Translations under genes and position numbers: made by a program
Part shown: positions 1-6,238 of the stretch, in pieces
Position numbering within the stretch: the first letter of the stretch is position 1
Layout: every line of letters starts with the position of its first letter
Notes under the pieces: model-generated
Told to the model about the DNA's origin: nothing
The model's input: the letters and a program-made list of their open reading frames with translations, nothing else
Database searches by the model: none
Assembly (NCBI GenBank): GCA_018882825.1
Contig: VERC01000103.1
Span: 1-8,066, forward strand
From: Acidimicrobiia bacterium
GTDB lineage: Bacteria > Actinomycetota > Acidimicrobiia > Acidimicrobiales > Acidimicrobilacustridaceae
Direction of reading: 5' to 3'
Length of the DNA stretch: 8,066 bases

Positions 1-1029
1 CTCGGGCACCACGAGGGCCACGGTGAGGAAGTCCCGGTAGCGCAGGTCACCGGCCGCGGCCAGGACCTCGGCGGGAGGTGGCGGGTCCATGGCCTTGAGC
101 AGCGAGGACATCGGCATCGACGAGATGACCTCGTCGCACTCCATCACGATCTCTCCGGTCGGTGACTTCGCCGTGATCGAGACGGCTCGGCCGTCGCGGT
201 GGGAGATGCGCGTCACCTTGTGCTCCATCAGCACCGGGGATCCGGCGGCGACGACCTTGTCCCTCGCTGTCTCCCACATCATGCCGGGGCCGTATTTCGG
301 GTACTGGAACTCCTCGATGAGGGAGGTGATGTCGGTGCTCTTGCCCTTCTTGACGAACGGGACCCAGGAGGGGAGGGCGTCGACGACGGCGTTGATGCCG
401 GCGTTCCACAACGACATGTTCTTGATGCGCTGGGCGGCCCAGTCGGCCTGGAGTTTGGACGCGGGGACGCCCCACACCTTCTCGTTGTAGGTCTTGAAGA
501 AGTGGTTGAACAGACGTCGGCCGAAGCGATTGGTGATCCAGTCCTCGAGGCTCGTCTCGGGTCGGTAGCGCCCGGTGAGTCGTCGCAGGGACACGCGCAG
601 GCGAGCGGCGAAGTAGGAGATCACGCAGCGAGCCGCCTCGATCACACCGAGGTTGCCCAGGGCGTTCGAAGCCTTCAGTGGGTAGTCGAAGTACTTGCCG
701 TCGTAGAAGATCCGGCTCATGCGGGGACGCATGAGGAAGTCCTCGTCGGGCAGGATCTCGTGCCACAGGTCCTCGACCGGCTGCACCTTGGTGAAGAACC
801 GGTGTCCACCGAGGTCGAAGCGCCACCCGTCGCGAGCCTCGGTGCGGGAGATGCCACCCACCATGTCGGTAGCTTCGAGCACCGTGCAGGTGCGGCCGGC
901 CTTGGCCAGTTCGAAGGCGGCGGTGAGCCCGGCCGGGCCTCCGCCGATGACCACGATGGTCGGTCCGTCCGGACGACCGGGCGAGGAGGTGGAGGAGTCG
1001 GAGGCGGTGACAGGGGAGGGTGACGTCAT
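1..1029 (-). CDS. FAD-dependent oxidoreductase, amine-oxidase/HemY-like (partial, C-terminus outside window)
   Basis: The minus strand reads openly from an ATG at 1027-1029 to the left edge, giving 343 residues with no stop, so the C-terminal part is missing. After a Ser/Thr/Pro-rich leader of about 22 residues comes a Rossmann FAD-binding fold: IVVIGGGPAGLTAA with GxGxxG at residues 29-34, the ribose-binding acid E52 and the following GGISR at 58-62. LGGHRFFTK at 73-81 is typical of the NAD(P)/FAD-dependent oxidoreductases of the protoporphyrinogen-oxidase/UDP-galactopyranose-mutase-like group, which are often found beside glycosyltransferases. Family members are usually around 450-500 residues, so roughly two thirds is present. 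The substrate cannot be told from sequence. No strong ribosome binding site precedes the ATG. The gene is divergent from the glycosyltransferase pair across a 106-bp gap, which suggests but does not prove a shared envelope-glycan role. True haem or carotenoid oxidation is less likely in this context. Confidence 0.9.
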   Translation of the reverse strand, partial: MTSPSPVTASDSSTSSPGRPDGPTIVVIGGGPAGLTAAFELAKAGRTCTVLEATDMVGGISRTEARDGWRFDLGGHRFFTKVQPVEDLWHEILPDEDFLMRPRMSRIFYDGKYFDYPLKASNALGNLGVIEAARCVISYFAARLRVSLRRLTGRYRPETSLEDWITNRFGRRLFNHFFKTYNEKVWGVPASKLQADWAAQRIKNMSLWNAGINAVVDALPSWVPFVKKGKSTDITSLIEEFQYPKYGPGMMWETARDKVVAAGSPVLMEHKVTRISHRDGRAVSITAKSPTGEIVMECDEVISSMPMSSLLKAMDPPPPAEVLAAAGDLRYRDFLTVALVVPE

Positions 1030-1081
1030 GGGGTCGCTTTCGGCCTGTGGACGGGTGGATGGTAGTGGACCGCTCCCCGAA

Positions 1082-1096
1082 CCCCGATGATCGGGG
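1082..1096. repeat. 15-bp interrupted palindrome in divergent promoter region (candidate operator)
   Basis: CCCCGAT-G-ATCGGGG is a perfect inverted repeat with 7-bp arms and a 1-bp centre. It lies between two divergent genes, 53 bp from the oxidoreductase start and 40 bp from the GT39 start. This size and placement fit a dimeric regulator site controlling both directions. Short palindromes arise by chance in GC-rich DNA, so the regulatory role is inference. Confidence 0.35.
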
Positions 1097-1121
1097 GCCG
1101 GGTGGCCCCGGTTCCCGGCAC

Positions 1122-1127
1122 TATGGT
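1122..1127 (+). promoter_or_regulatory. Possible -10 element (TATGGT) for the GT39-like gene
   Basis: TATGGT fits the actinobacterial TANNNT -10 pattern and ends 8 bp before the ATG at 1136, so the transcript would start at or within a couple of bases of the start codon. I see no recognisable -35 element. The alternative is a short GAGG at 1129-1132, which is only 3 bp from the ATG and poorly spaced for a ribosome binding site. Confidence 0.3.
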
Positions 1128-1135
1128 CGAGGCCC

Positions 1136-2689
1136 ATGTCGACCCCGGATCCCGAGGTGACGGAGGTGGCGCGGGACGCTGCCCGGCCGGAACTCATCGC
1201 TCTGGCGCTGGTGGCGGTGGCCATCGGAGTCCTCACCCGGTTCGTGACCCGCTCGGCGCTGTGGCTGGACGAGGCCCTGAGCGTCAACATCGCCACCCTT
1301 CCCCTCGGCGAGATCCGCAGTGCCCTCGAGCGGGACGGCCACCCCCCGCTCTACTACGTGCTCCTGCACTTCTGGAGCGAGCTGTTCGGTACCGGGGACG
1401 TCGCCGTTCGATCCCTGTCGGCGGTCTTCGGTCTGGCGACGATCGTGCTCGTGTGGTTCGTCGGTCGTCGTCGGGGTGGCCCGGCGATGGCGTGGATACT
1501 CGTGGCCGTCGTCGCCATGGCTCCGTACGCCGTGCGCTACTCCAACGAGGCGCGGATGTACGCGCTCGTCATGTTGTTGGTCACCCTCGGCTGGTTCGTG
1601 CTCGACGACATCGTCGTGCGCGGCCGCTCCACCATCCTGCGCTACGCGGCGCTGGCCGTCGTCACCGCCGCGCTCCTCTACACGCACTACTGGTCGATGT
1701 GGTTGATCGCCACGCTCGGGCTGTGCACCCTGTGGGGTCTGTGGCGCGACACCGATCGTCGTCGGATGTGGACCGGCGTGTTGGCCGCTCTGATCGTCGG
1801 AGGCATCGCCTTCCTGCCGTGGGTGCCGACGTTGCTCTACCAGAACGCCCACACGGGTACCCCGTGGGCCGAGCCGTCACGACCCACGGTCGCACTGTCC
1901 GACGCACTGGTCGACTTCGGTGCCGGTCGGTTCGGCGAGAAGGCCCTGGTGGCCATCCTCCTCGCCCTCGCGCTGGTGCTCGGGTTGTTCGGTCGGGGCA
2001 CGTCGGCGTCGACGATCGAACTCGACCTCCGCACGCGCCGTCAGGTGCGGCGCGAGACCATCGTGGTGGCCGGCACCTTCGCCATCGGCACTGCGGTCTC
2101 GTTCGTGACGAGCAGTGCCTTCGCCTCGCGGTACGCCGCGATCGTCTTCATCCTGGTCATGGTGGTGGTCGCCGCCGGTCTGACCCGCTTCACCGGTCGG
2201 TGGGTCAGGTTCGGAGCCGTCGCCGTCATGGTCGCCGCGCTGTCGGTCGGTGCGGTCATGAACATCACCTATGACCGTTCGCAGTCCCGGGTGATCGGTC
2301 CCGCCATCGCCGCCGGCATCGGCGCAGGTGATGTGGTCGTCGCGTGTCCGGATCAGTTGGGACCCGGGCTGGACCGGACGCTGCCCGAGGGAGTCAGGAT
2401 CGTCACCTACCCCGATGCCGGTGACGGACGTTTCGTGAACTGGGTCGACTACGCCCAGCGCAATGCCGCCTCCGATCCCGGAGCCTTCGCCGCCGACGTC
2501 CTGGCCCAGGCCGGACCCGAGGGGACGATCTGGTTGGTGTGGAGCGTGTCCTACCGCACATTGGAGGCCAAGTGCGCCGAACTGAACGCCGCCCTCTCGG
2601 CGGTTCGGCCCCCGGTGATGCTCATCGCCGAGAACGGTGACCAGTGGTTCGAGCACGCCTCACTCACCCGCTTCGCCCCGCCGACGTGA
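1136..2689 (+). CDS. GT39/ArnT-like polyprenyl-phosphate-sugar glycosyltransferase (GT-C fold membrane protein)
   Basis: This 517-residue protein looks like a GT-C fold transferase of the PMT/ArnT (GT39-like) group, which moves a sugar from a polyprenyl-phosphate donor to an acceptor on the outer face of the membrane. The first membrane helix (about 19-37) is followed by WLDEALS at 43-49. D45-E46 there matches the catalytic Asp-Glu pair of the first external loop in this family. HPPLYY at 69-74 and YSNEARMY at 135-142 are two further family signatures. About eleven hydrophobic helices follow each other up to residue 375 or so, then a soluble C-terminal domain of about 140 residues. The ATG was chosen because the hydrophobic core begins soon after it and a -10-like element sits just upstream. 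The stop overlaps the next gene's start. Donor and acceptor are unknown; mannose or arabinose on lipid, glycan or protein are all possible. Confidence 0.9.
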   Translation: MSTPDPEVTEVARDAARPELIALALVAVAIGVLTRFVTRSALWLDEALSVNIATLPLGEIRSALERDGHPPLYYVLLHFWSELFGTGDVAVRSLSAVFGLATIVLVWFVGRRRGGPAMAWILVAVVAMAPYAVRYSNEARMYALVMLLVTLGWFVLDDIVVRGRSTILRYAALAVVTAALLYTHYWSMWLIATLGLCTLWGLWRDTDRRRMWTGVLAALIVGGIAFLPWVPTLLYQNAHTGTPWAEPSRPTVALSDALVDFGAGRFGEKALVAILLALALVLGLFGRGTSASTIELDLRTRRQVRRETIVVAGTFAIGTAVSFVTSSAFASRYAAIVFILVMVVVAAGLTRFTGRWVRFGAVAVMVAALSVGAVMNITYDRSQSRVIGPAIAAGIGAGDVVVACPDQLGPGLDRTLPEGVRIVTYPDAGDGRFVNWVDYAQRNAASDPGAFAADVLAQAGPEGTIWLVWSVSYRTLEAKCAELNAALSAVRPPVMLIAENGDQWFEHASLTRFAPPT

Positions 2690-3804
2690 GCCGACGCTCC
2701 GGGGCGGGTCGCGGCCTGGTCGACGATCTGCGCGCCGTGGCCCTGCCGTGGCTCACCGCTCGGGCGCTGGTCGTCGTGGGCTACTGCGCGGCCTTCGCCA
2801 TCTCCGATCGGTTGACGCCGGGCGCCCGTCCCGGTCAGTTGACCGAGGGACTCATCGCCTGGGACGGCACGTGGTACCGGGAGATCGCCATCCGCGGCTA
2901 CCTGGCCCTGCCCGACGAGGCCCTCCGGTTCTTCCCGCTCTTCCCGCTGTCCGGCCGGGGTCTGTCGCTGCTCACCTTCGGGCGCGAGGACGCGGCGCTG
3001 ATCCTGCTGGCCAACGTGGCCTCGGTGTTCATGCTGGTGATGGTTCGTCGGCTGGTGCGGCTCGAGCGCGGTTCGGTCGAACTGTCCGACCGGGCCGTGT
3101 GGATGGTGTGCCTCTTCCCGGGGGCGTTCGTGCTGGCCTGGGGCTACGCCGAGGCGCTGTTCCTCCTGTTGGCGGTGACGGTGTTCTGGGCGATCCGCTC
3201 GCGGCGGTGGGGCTGGGCGATCGTCGCCGGACTGTGCGTCGGCGCCACCCGACCGCTGGGCGTGCTGATCGCCCTGCCCGTGGCCATCGAGATGCTGCGG
3301 GTGTGGCGGACGGCCCGACCCCACGAACGATCGCTGGCCGTCGGCGCGCTGCTGGCCCCGGTGGCCGGCATCGGCGCCTATCTGGCCTGGGTGGCCGCCA
3401 ACTTCGGTGACGCGTGGTTGCCCTTCTCGGTGCAGGGACCATTGCGCGGTAGTTCGGACCCCTTCACCAGGCTGTGGCGCGGGCTCGGCGACCTGTTCGG
3501 CCCGGAGCGACTGGCGGACGGTCTGCACATCCCGGTGGTGCTCGTGTTCCTCGTGCTGGTGGTCCTGTCGTTCCGATGGTGGCCGGTGTCGTACGGAGCG
3601 TTCGCCGCGGTGATGGTGCTGGTGGCGATCTCGGCCGACAACCTCAACTCACTGGAGCGATACGGGCTGAACGCCTTCCCCCTGGCCCTGACCCTGGCCG
3701 TCGCCGCCCATCGCCCGTCGGTCGAACGAGTCACGACCACCGTGCTGGCCGGCGCCATGGTGGCCATGTGTGCCATGGCGTGGACGGGCACCTACGTGCC
3801 CTGA
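2686..3804 (+). CDS. PIG-V-like mannosyltransferase family membrane protein (GT-C fold)
   Basis: The 372-residue product resembles bacterial members of the PIG-V (GT76-like) family; the eukaryotic enzyme adds the second mannose to GPI anchors from dolichol-phosphate-mannose. WDGTWY at residues 59-64 lies in the first external loop and carries the conserved acidic residue D60. FFPLFPL at 82-88, GYAEALFLLL at 153-162, ATRPLGVL at 187-194 and ERYGLNAFPL near 324-333 match the family pattern. Several hydrophobic helices cover most of the chain, the first at about 17-39. The start is the GTG whose bases overlap the upstream stop as GTGA (2686-2689), the usual sign of translational coupling. An in-frame GTG at 2644 would add 14 residues inside the GT39 gene and is less likely. 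Mannose specificity is taken from the family, not shown here. The two transferases are probably made together and may act in sequence on one polyprenyl-linked pathway. Confidence 0.88.
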   Translation: MSRRSGAGRGLVDDLRAVALPWLTARALVVVGYCAAFAISDRLTPGARPGQLTEGLIAWDGTWYREIAIRGYLALPDEALRFFPLFPLSGRGLSLLTFGREDAALILLANVASVFMLVMVRRLVRLERGSVELSDRAVWMVCLFPGAFVLAWGYAEALFLLLAVTVFWAIRSRRWGWAIVAGLCVGATRPLGVLIALPVAIEMLRVWRTARPHERSLAVGALLAPVAGIGAYLAWVAANFGDAWLPFSVQGPLRGSSDPFTRLWRGLGDLFGPERLADGLHIPVVLVFLVLVVLSFRWWPVSYGAFAAVMVLVAISADNLNSLERYGLNAFPLALTLAVAAHRPSVERVTTTVLAGAMVAMCAMAWTGTYVP

Positions 3805-3847
3805 GCCGATCCTCGGCGAAGGAGCCCCGGCGTGCGATCATCAGGAC

Positions 3848-4054
3848 ATGTCCCCCGGAGTGCCCGGTCCCTCGCTGCTGGAACTTCGTTGTCCCCGTTG
3901 TGGTGCGCCGTGCTCGACGCGCTTCTACGGGCCCTGTGACGACTGTCGCGACCAGTTGCGCAGTTCGATGGGGACCGAGGCCCGGGCGGTCGAGTCGACC
4001 GAGTACGAGCCGAAGATGAACGTGACGCCCAACGCAGTGGCGACGAAGGACTGA
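3848..4054 (+). CDS. Small zinc-ribbon protein, function unknown
   Basis: The predicted product has 68 residues. CPRC at 15-18 and CDDC at 30-33 form two CxxC knuckles separated by 11 residues, with an extra cysteine at 22, so a single zinc-ribbon site is likely. The sequence between them (STRFYGP) and the acidic/basic tail ending NAVATKD are not repetitive and contain no membrane segment. I chose the ATG at 3848 because the ribbon follows closely. The in-frame upstream extension back to 3770 would run through the end of the PIG-V-like gene and has no family character. GATCAT at 3836-3841 lies 6 bp before the ATG and weakly fits a -10 for a leaderless message; the AGGA at 3843-3846 is too close to serve as a normal ribosome binding site. 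It starts 43 bp after the PIG-V-like stop, so it could also be read as the third gene of that operon. No function can be assigned; nucleic-acid or protein binding is the general expectation for such ribbons. Confidence 0.7.
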   Translation: MSPGVPGPSLLELRCPRCGAPCSTRFYGPCDDCRDQLRSSMGTEARAVESTEYEPKMNVTPNAVATKD

Positions 4055-4079
4055 CCGCGCCGCGCCGCGCCTCAGTCCT
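4047..4079. terminator. Inverted repeat containing both stop codons of convergent genes (possible bidirectional terminator)
   Basis: AGGACTGA (4047-4054) and TCAGTCCT (4072-4079) are perfect 8-bp inverted arms around a 17-bp spacer made only of C and G. Each arm contains the TGA of one gene, since both proteins end in Asp. The hairpin would be the same from either strand. There is no T-run on either side, so intrinsic termination is uncertain; the symmetry follows partly from both genes ending GGAC-TGA. Confidence 0.35.
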
Positions 4080-4566
4080 CGATGGGGTGTTCGGTGACGA
4101 CCACCGAGTGCATGACGTCGCCCACGGCGATCCGACCGATGACGTCGAGTCCCGAGATGGTGTGCCCGAACAGGTTGTACTGCTTGGGTAGACCCGGCTG
4201 ATCGCCGAGGCAGATGAAGAACTGCGAGCCGTTGGTGTTCGGACCGGCATTGGCCATGGCCACGGCTCCGTCGCGGTAGTTGCCCTGCACCGGTTCGTCG
4301 GCGAACTTGTAACCCGGTCCGCCACGGCCCGAGCCTTCGGGGCACCCGCCCTGGATCACGAAGCCGGGCACGACCCGGTGGAACGTGAGGCCGTCGTAGT
4401 ACCCGTCGCGGGCCAGCGACACGAAGTTGTTCACCGTGTTGGGTGCCAGTCGGGGATCGAGGTCCATGACGATCTCACCCTTGTCGGTGGTGATGGTCAC
4501 CCGGTAGATCGTGTTCTCGTCGATGGTGAATGCGGGAGGGGAGGTCATGTCCTCATCGTGGCACAC
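4072..4566 (-). CDS. Peptidyl-prolyl cis-trans isomerase, cyclophilin type
   Basis: A single-domain cyclophilin of 164 residues that speeds prolyl-bond isomerisation during protein folding. No signal peptide or membrane helix is visible, so it is probably cytoplasmic. The active-site block FHRVVPGFVIQGG spans 62-74, with catalytic R64 and Q72, and the second block MANAGPNTNGSQFFI spans 104-118. YNLFG at 130-134 replaces the Trp-containing loop of human cyclophilin A, as is common in bacteria. The start is uncertain. A GTG at 4566 follows a perfect AGGAGG (plus-strand 4570-4575) but only 3 bp away. An ATG at 4548, six codons later, would give 158 residues and has CACGAT 6 bp upstream, a weak -10 for a leaderless message. 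The fold begins only around residue 18, so either start keeps the whole domain. The gene converges on the zinc-ribbon gene and diverges from the glycosylase gene. Confidence 0.96.
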   Translation of the reverse strand: MCHDEDMTSPPAFTIDENTIYRVTITTDKGEIVMDLDPRLAPNTVNNFVSLARDGYYDGLTFHRVVPGFVIQGGCPEGSGRGGPGYKFADEPVQGNYRDGAVAMANAGPNTNGSQFFICLGDQPGLPKQYNLFGHTISGLDVIGRIAVGDVMHSVVVTEHPIED

Positions 4567-4574
4567 GTTCCTCC

Positions 4575-4580
4575 TACGCT
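4575..4580 (+). promoter_or_regulatory. Possible -10 element (TACGCT) for a leaderless AlkA-like message
   Basis: TACGCT fits the TANNNT -10 pattern and ends exactly 6 bp before the GTG at 4587, the spacing expected when transcription begins at the start codon. No ribosome binding site precedes that GTG. I see no clear -35. The element shares T4575 with the AGGAGG of the divergent cyclophilin gene, so the two genes' start signals abut. Confidence 0.4.
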
Positions 4581-4586
4581 CGGTCG

Positions 4587-5252
4587 GTGGCCCAGTGGAC
4601 GATGTCGGAGGCGTTGGCGCGACTGACGGCCGACGATCCCGTGCTGGCCGGACTGGTCGGGCGTCACGGGGCCATGCCGCGGCGGCGGGCCGTGCCCGTG
4701 GCGGACCGATTCGAGGTGCTGGCGAGGGCGATCGCCCATCAACAGTTGAGTGGCCGGGCGGCCGGGACGATCTGGGGACGTGTGCTCGAGCGCGTGGGCG
4801 CGCCGTTCACCCCGGCGCGCGTCCTGTCCACCCCGACCGACGAACTCCGTCGTTGCGGACTGTCGTCCGGGAAGGTGGCCTCCCTCGTCGATCTGGCCCG
4901 TCACGAGGCCGACGGGGCACTGGGACTGGCGAGGATGGGGCGTCTCGACGACGACGAGGTCATCGAACGTCTCGTGCGTGTGCGCGGCATCGGACCATGG
5001 ACCGCGCAGATGTTCCTCATGGGAGCCCTCGACCGCCCCGACGTGTGGCCGGTCACCGACCTCGGCGTGCGTGTCGGCTTCGGGCGGGCGTGGCTGGCGG
5101 GGGACACGCCGGCACCCGATCGACTGGCGACGCTGGGCGAGCGGTACCGTCCGTGGAGGTCGGTCGTGGCGTGGTACTGCTGGCGGGCCACGGAAGAGCC
5201 CGTGGGCCCGACGCCGGGTCAGAGGTCGACGGCGACGCCCTCGGGGAAGTGA
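4587..5252 (+). CDS. DNA-3-methyladenine glycosylase II, AlkA-like (HhH-GPD superfamily)
   Basis: This 221-residue protein has the features of an HhH-GPD base-excision repair glycosylase, which cuts alkylated purines from DNA at the N-glycosidic bond. IAHQQLSGRAA starting at residue 49 is the conserved helix found in AlkA relatives. The helix-hairpin-helix is VRGIGPWTA at 132-140, and the catalytic aspartate is D158 in WPVTDLGV. No Cys cluster for an iron-sulfur site follows, which separates it from the MutY/endonuclease III branch. The N-terminal domain of E. coli AlkA (282 residues) is absent, as in the short AlkA-like group. The GTG at 4587 was chosen because a -10-like element lies 6 bp upstream; an ATG at 4602 would lose five residues. 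The last ~25 residues, rich in Pro, Thr and Gly, are unlikely to be part of the fold and lie largely where the gene runs into oppF. No adjacent ada or ogt gene is visible, so alkylation-induced control is not evident. Confidence 0.93.
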   Translation: MAQWTMSEALARLTADDPVLAGLVGRHGAMPRRRAVPVADRFEVLARAIAHQQLSGRAAGTIWGRVLERVGAPFTPARVLSTPTDELRRCGLSSGKVASLVDLARHEADGALGLARMGRLDDDEVIERLVRVRGIGPWTAQMFLMGALDRPDVWPVTDLGVRVGFGRAWLAGDTPAPDRLATLGERYRPWRSVVAWYCWRATEEPVGPTPGQRSTATPSGK

Positions 5253-6238
5253 CAGGCCACGAAGTGGCCGTCGGCCGGATCACCCACGGCCCGCATGACC
5301 GGTTCCACCGTCGTGCACAAGTCCTGCGCCTTGGGGCAGCGTGTGCGGAAGCGGCACCCGCTCGGGGGCGCCACGGGTGAGGGCAGGTCGCCGACGAGAC
5401 GCTTCGCCGGGTCCGGACGCACGTTCGGATCGGGCACCGGGATCGAGTCGAGGAGCGCATCGGTGTAGGGATGGGCCGGTCGCCGGTAGAGCAGATCGGG
5501 AGGACCCACCTCGCAGAGCTTGCCCAGGTACATCACCGCCACGCGGTCACTCACGTTCTTGACGACGGCGAGGTCGTGGGCGATGAACAGCATCGTGAGT
5601 CCGTGCTGCTCCTTGAGGTCCTGGAGCAGGTTGAGGATCTGGGCCTGAACCGAGACGTCGAGAGCGGAGACGGGCTCGTCGCAGATCAGCAGCTTGGGCT
5701 CGAGCATGAGCGACCGGGCGATGCAGATCCGCTGACACTGTCCACCGGAGAACTCGTGGGGGCGTCGGGGTAGTGCGAGGGTCGGATCGATGCCCACGGA
5801 CTCGAGCATGGCGTCGACGCGGGCGATCTGCTCGGCGTCGCTCCCGCGCTTCCAGATGCGCAGTGGCTCGCGGACGATGGCTCCGATGCGACGACGCGGG
5901 TTCAGCGACGAGATCGGGTCCTGGAAGATCATCTGCATGTTGGTGCGGACTTCGCGGAGGTCGTGACCGGACATCTCGGTGAGCGAGCGACCCTCGAGCA
6001 CCACGTCGCCCGAATCGGGGCGGGGCATCTGCATGAGCGCTCGGCCGGTGGTCGACTTGCCCGACCCTGATTCGCCCACCAGTCCGAGAGTCTCTCCCGG
6101 GAGGATGTCGAGACTGACATCGCTGACGGCGTGCACCTTCAGTCCCGTCGATCCGATCGGGAACTCGACGACGATGTTCGTCGCGCGGATGAGCGACTGC
6201 TCAGCAGGACGGAGATGCGCGGTCCCGCTACCGGCCAT
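5219..6238 (-). CDS. oppF: Oligopeptide/dipeptide ABC transporter ATP-binding protein OppF/DppF
   Basis: One of the two cytoplasmic ATPases of a peptide-type importer, 339 residues from the chosen start. Walker A GESGSGKST is at 55-63, the Q-loop glutamine at 106, the signature FSGGQCQR at 163-170, Walker B LLICDEP ends at 189 and the switch histidine is H221. SGGQCQR, rather than the commoner SGGQRQR, is also seen in E. coli OppF. The C-terminal oligopeptide/dipeptide domain carries four cysteines at 295, 301, 308 and 329. An analogous cluster in the mycobacterial OppD binds a [4Fe-4S] centre. The ATG at 6238 overlaps the oppD stop by 11 bp. A GTG at 6271 would extend 11 residues further into oppD and has no family support. 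The 3' end overlaps the convergent glycosylase gene by 34 bp. Substrate could be peptides or other small solutes, since binding protein and permeases decide this. Confidence 0.95.
   Translation of the reverse strand: MAGSGTAHLRPAEQSLIRATNIVVEFPIGSTGLKVHAVSDVSLDILPGETLGLVGESGSGKSTTGRALMQMPRPDSGDVVLEGRSLTEMSGHDLREVRTNMQMIFQDPISSLNPRRRIGAIVREPLRIWKRGSDAEQIARVDAMLESVGIDPTLALPRRPHEFSGGQCQRICIARSLMLEPKLLICDEPVSALDVSVQAQILNLLQDLKEQHGLTMLFIAHDLAVVKNVSDRVAVMYLGKLCEVGPPDLLYRRPAHPYTDALLDSIPVPDPNVRPDPAKRLVGDLPSPVAPPSGCRFRTRCPKAQDLCTTVEPVMRAVGDPADGHFVACHFPEGVAVDL

Noticed and set aside
199..1023. Plus-strand frame opposite the oxidoreductase
   Set aside because: The minus strand carries the FAD-binding GxGxxG and GGHRFF motifs in one continuous frame; the plus-strand translation is Gly/Val/Glu-rich with no domain.
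2551..3528. Long open frame on the minus strand opposite the two glycosyltransferase genes
   Set aside because: It is antisense to well-supported membrane proteins, is very rich in Arg, Gln, Gly and Pro, and has no recognisable domain. Long antisense frames are expected in DNA this rich in third-position GC.
3805..3817. GCCGA-TCC-TCGGC hairpin just after the PIG-V-like stop, as a terminator
   Set aside because: The stem is only 5 bp and is not followed by a T-run, so it does not stand out from background in GC-rich sequence.
4055..4071. CCGCG-type tandem microrepeat between the convergent stops
   Set aside because: It is only 17 bp and about three imperfect units; low-complexity GC slippage explains it without a function of its own.
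5700..5760. Cysteine in the OppF ABC signature (SGGQCQR) as a possible defect
   Set aside because: E. coli OppF has the same residue there, so it is a normal subfamily feature.
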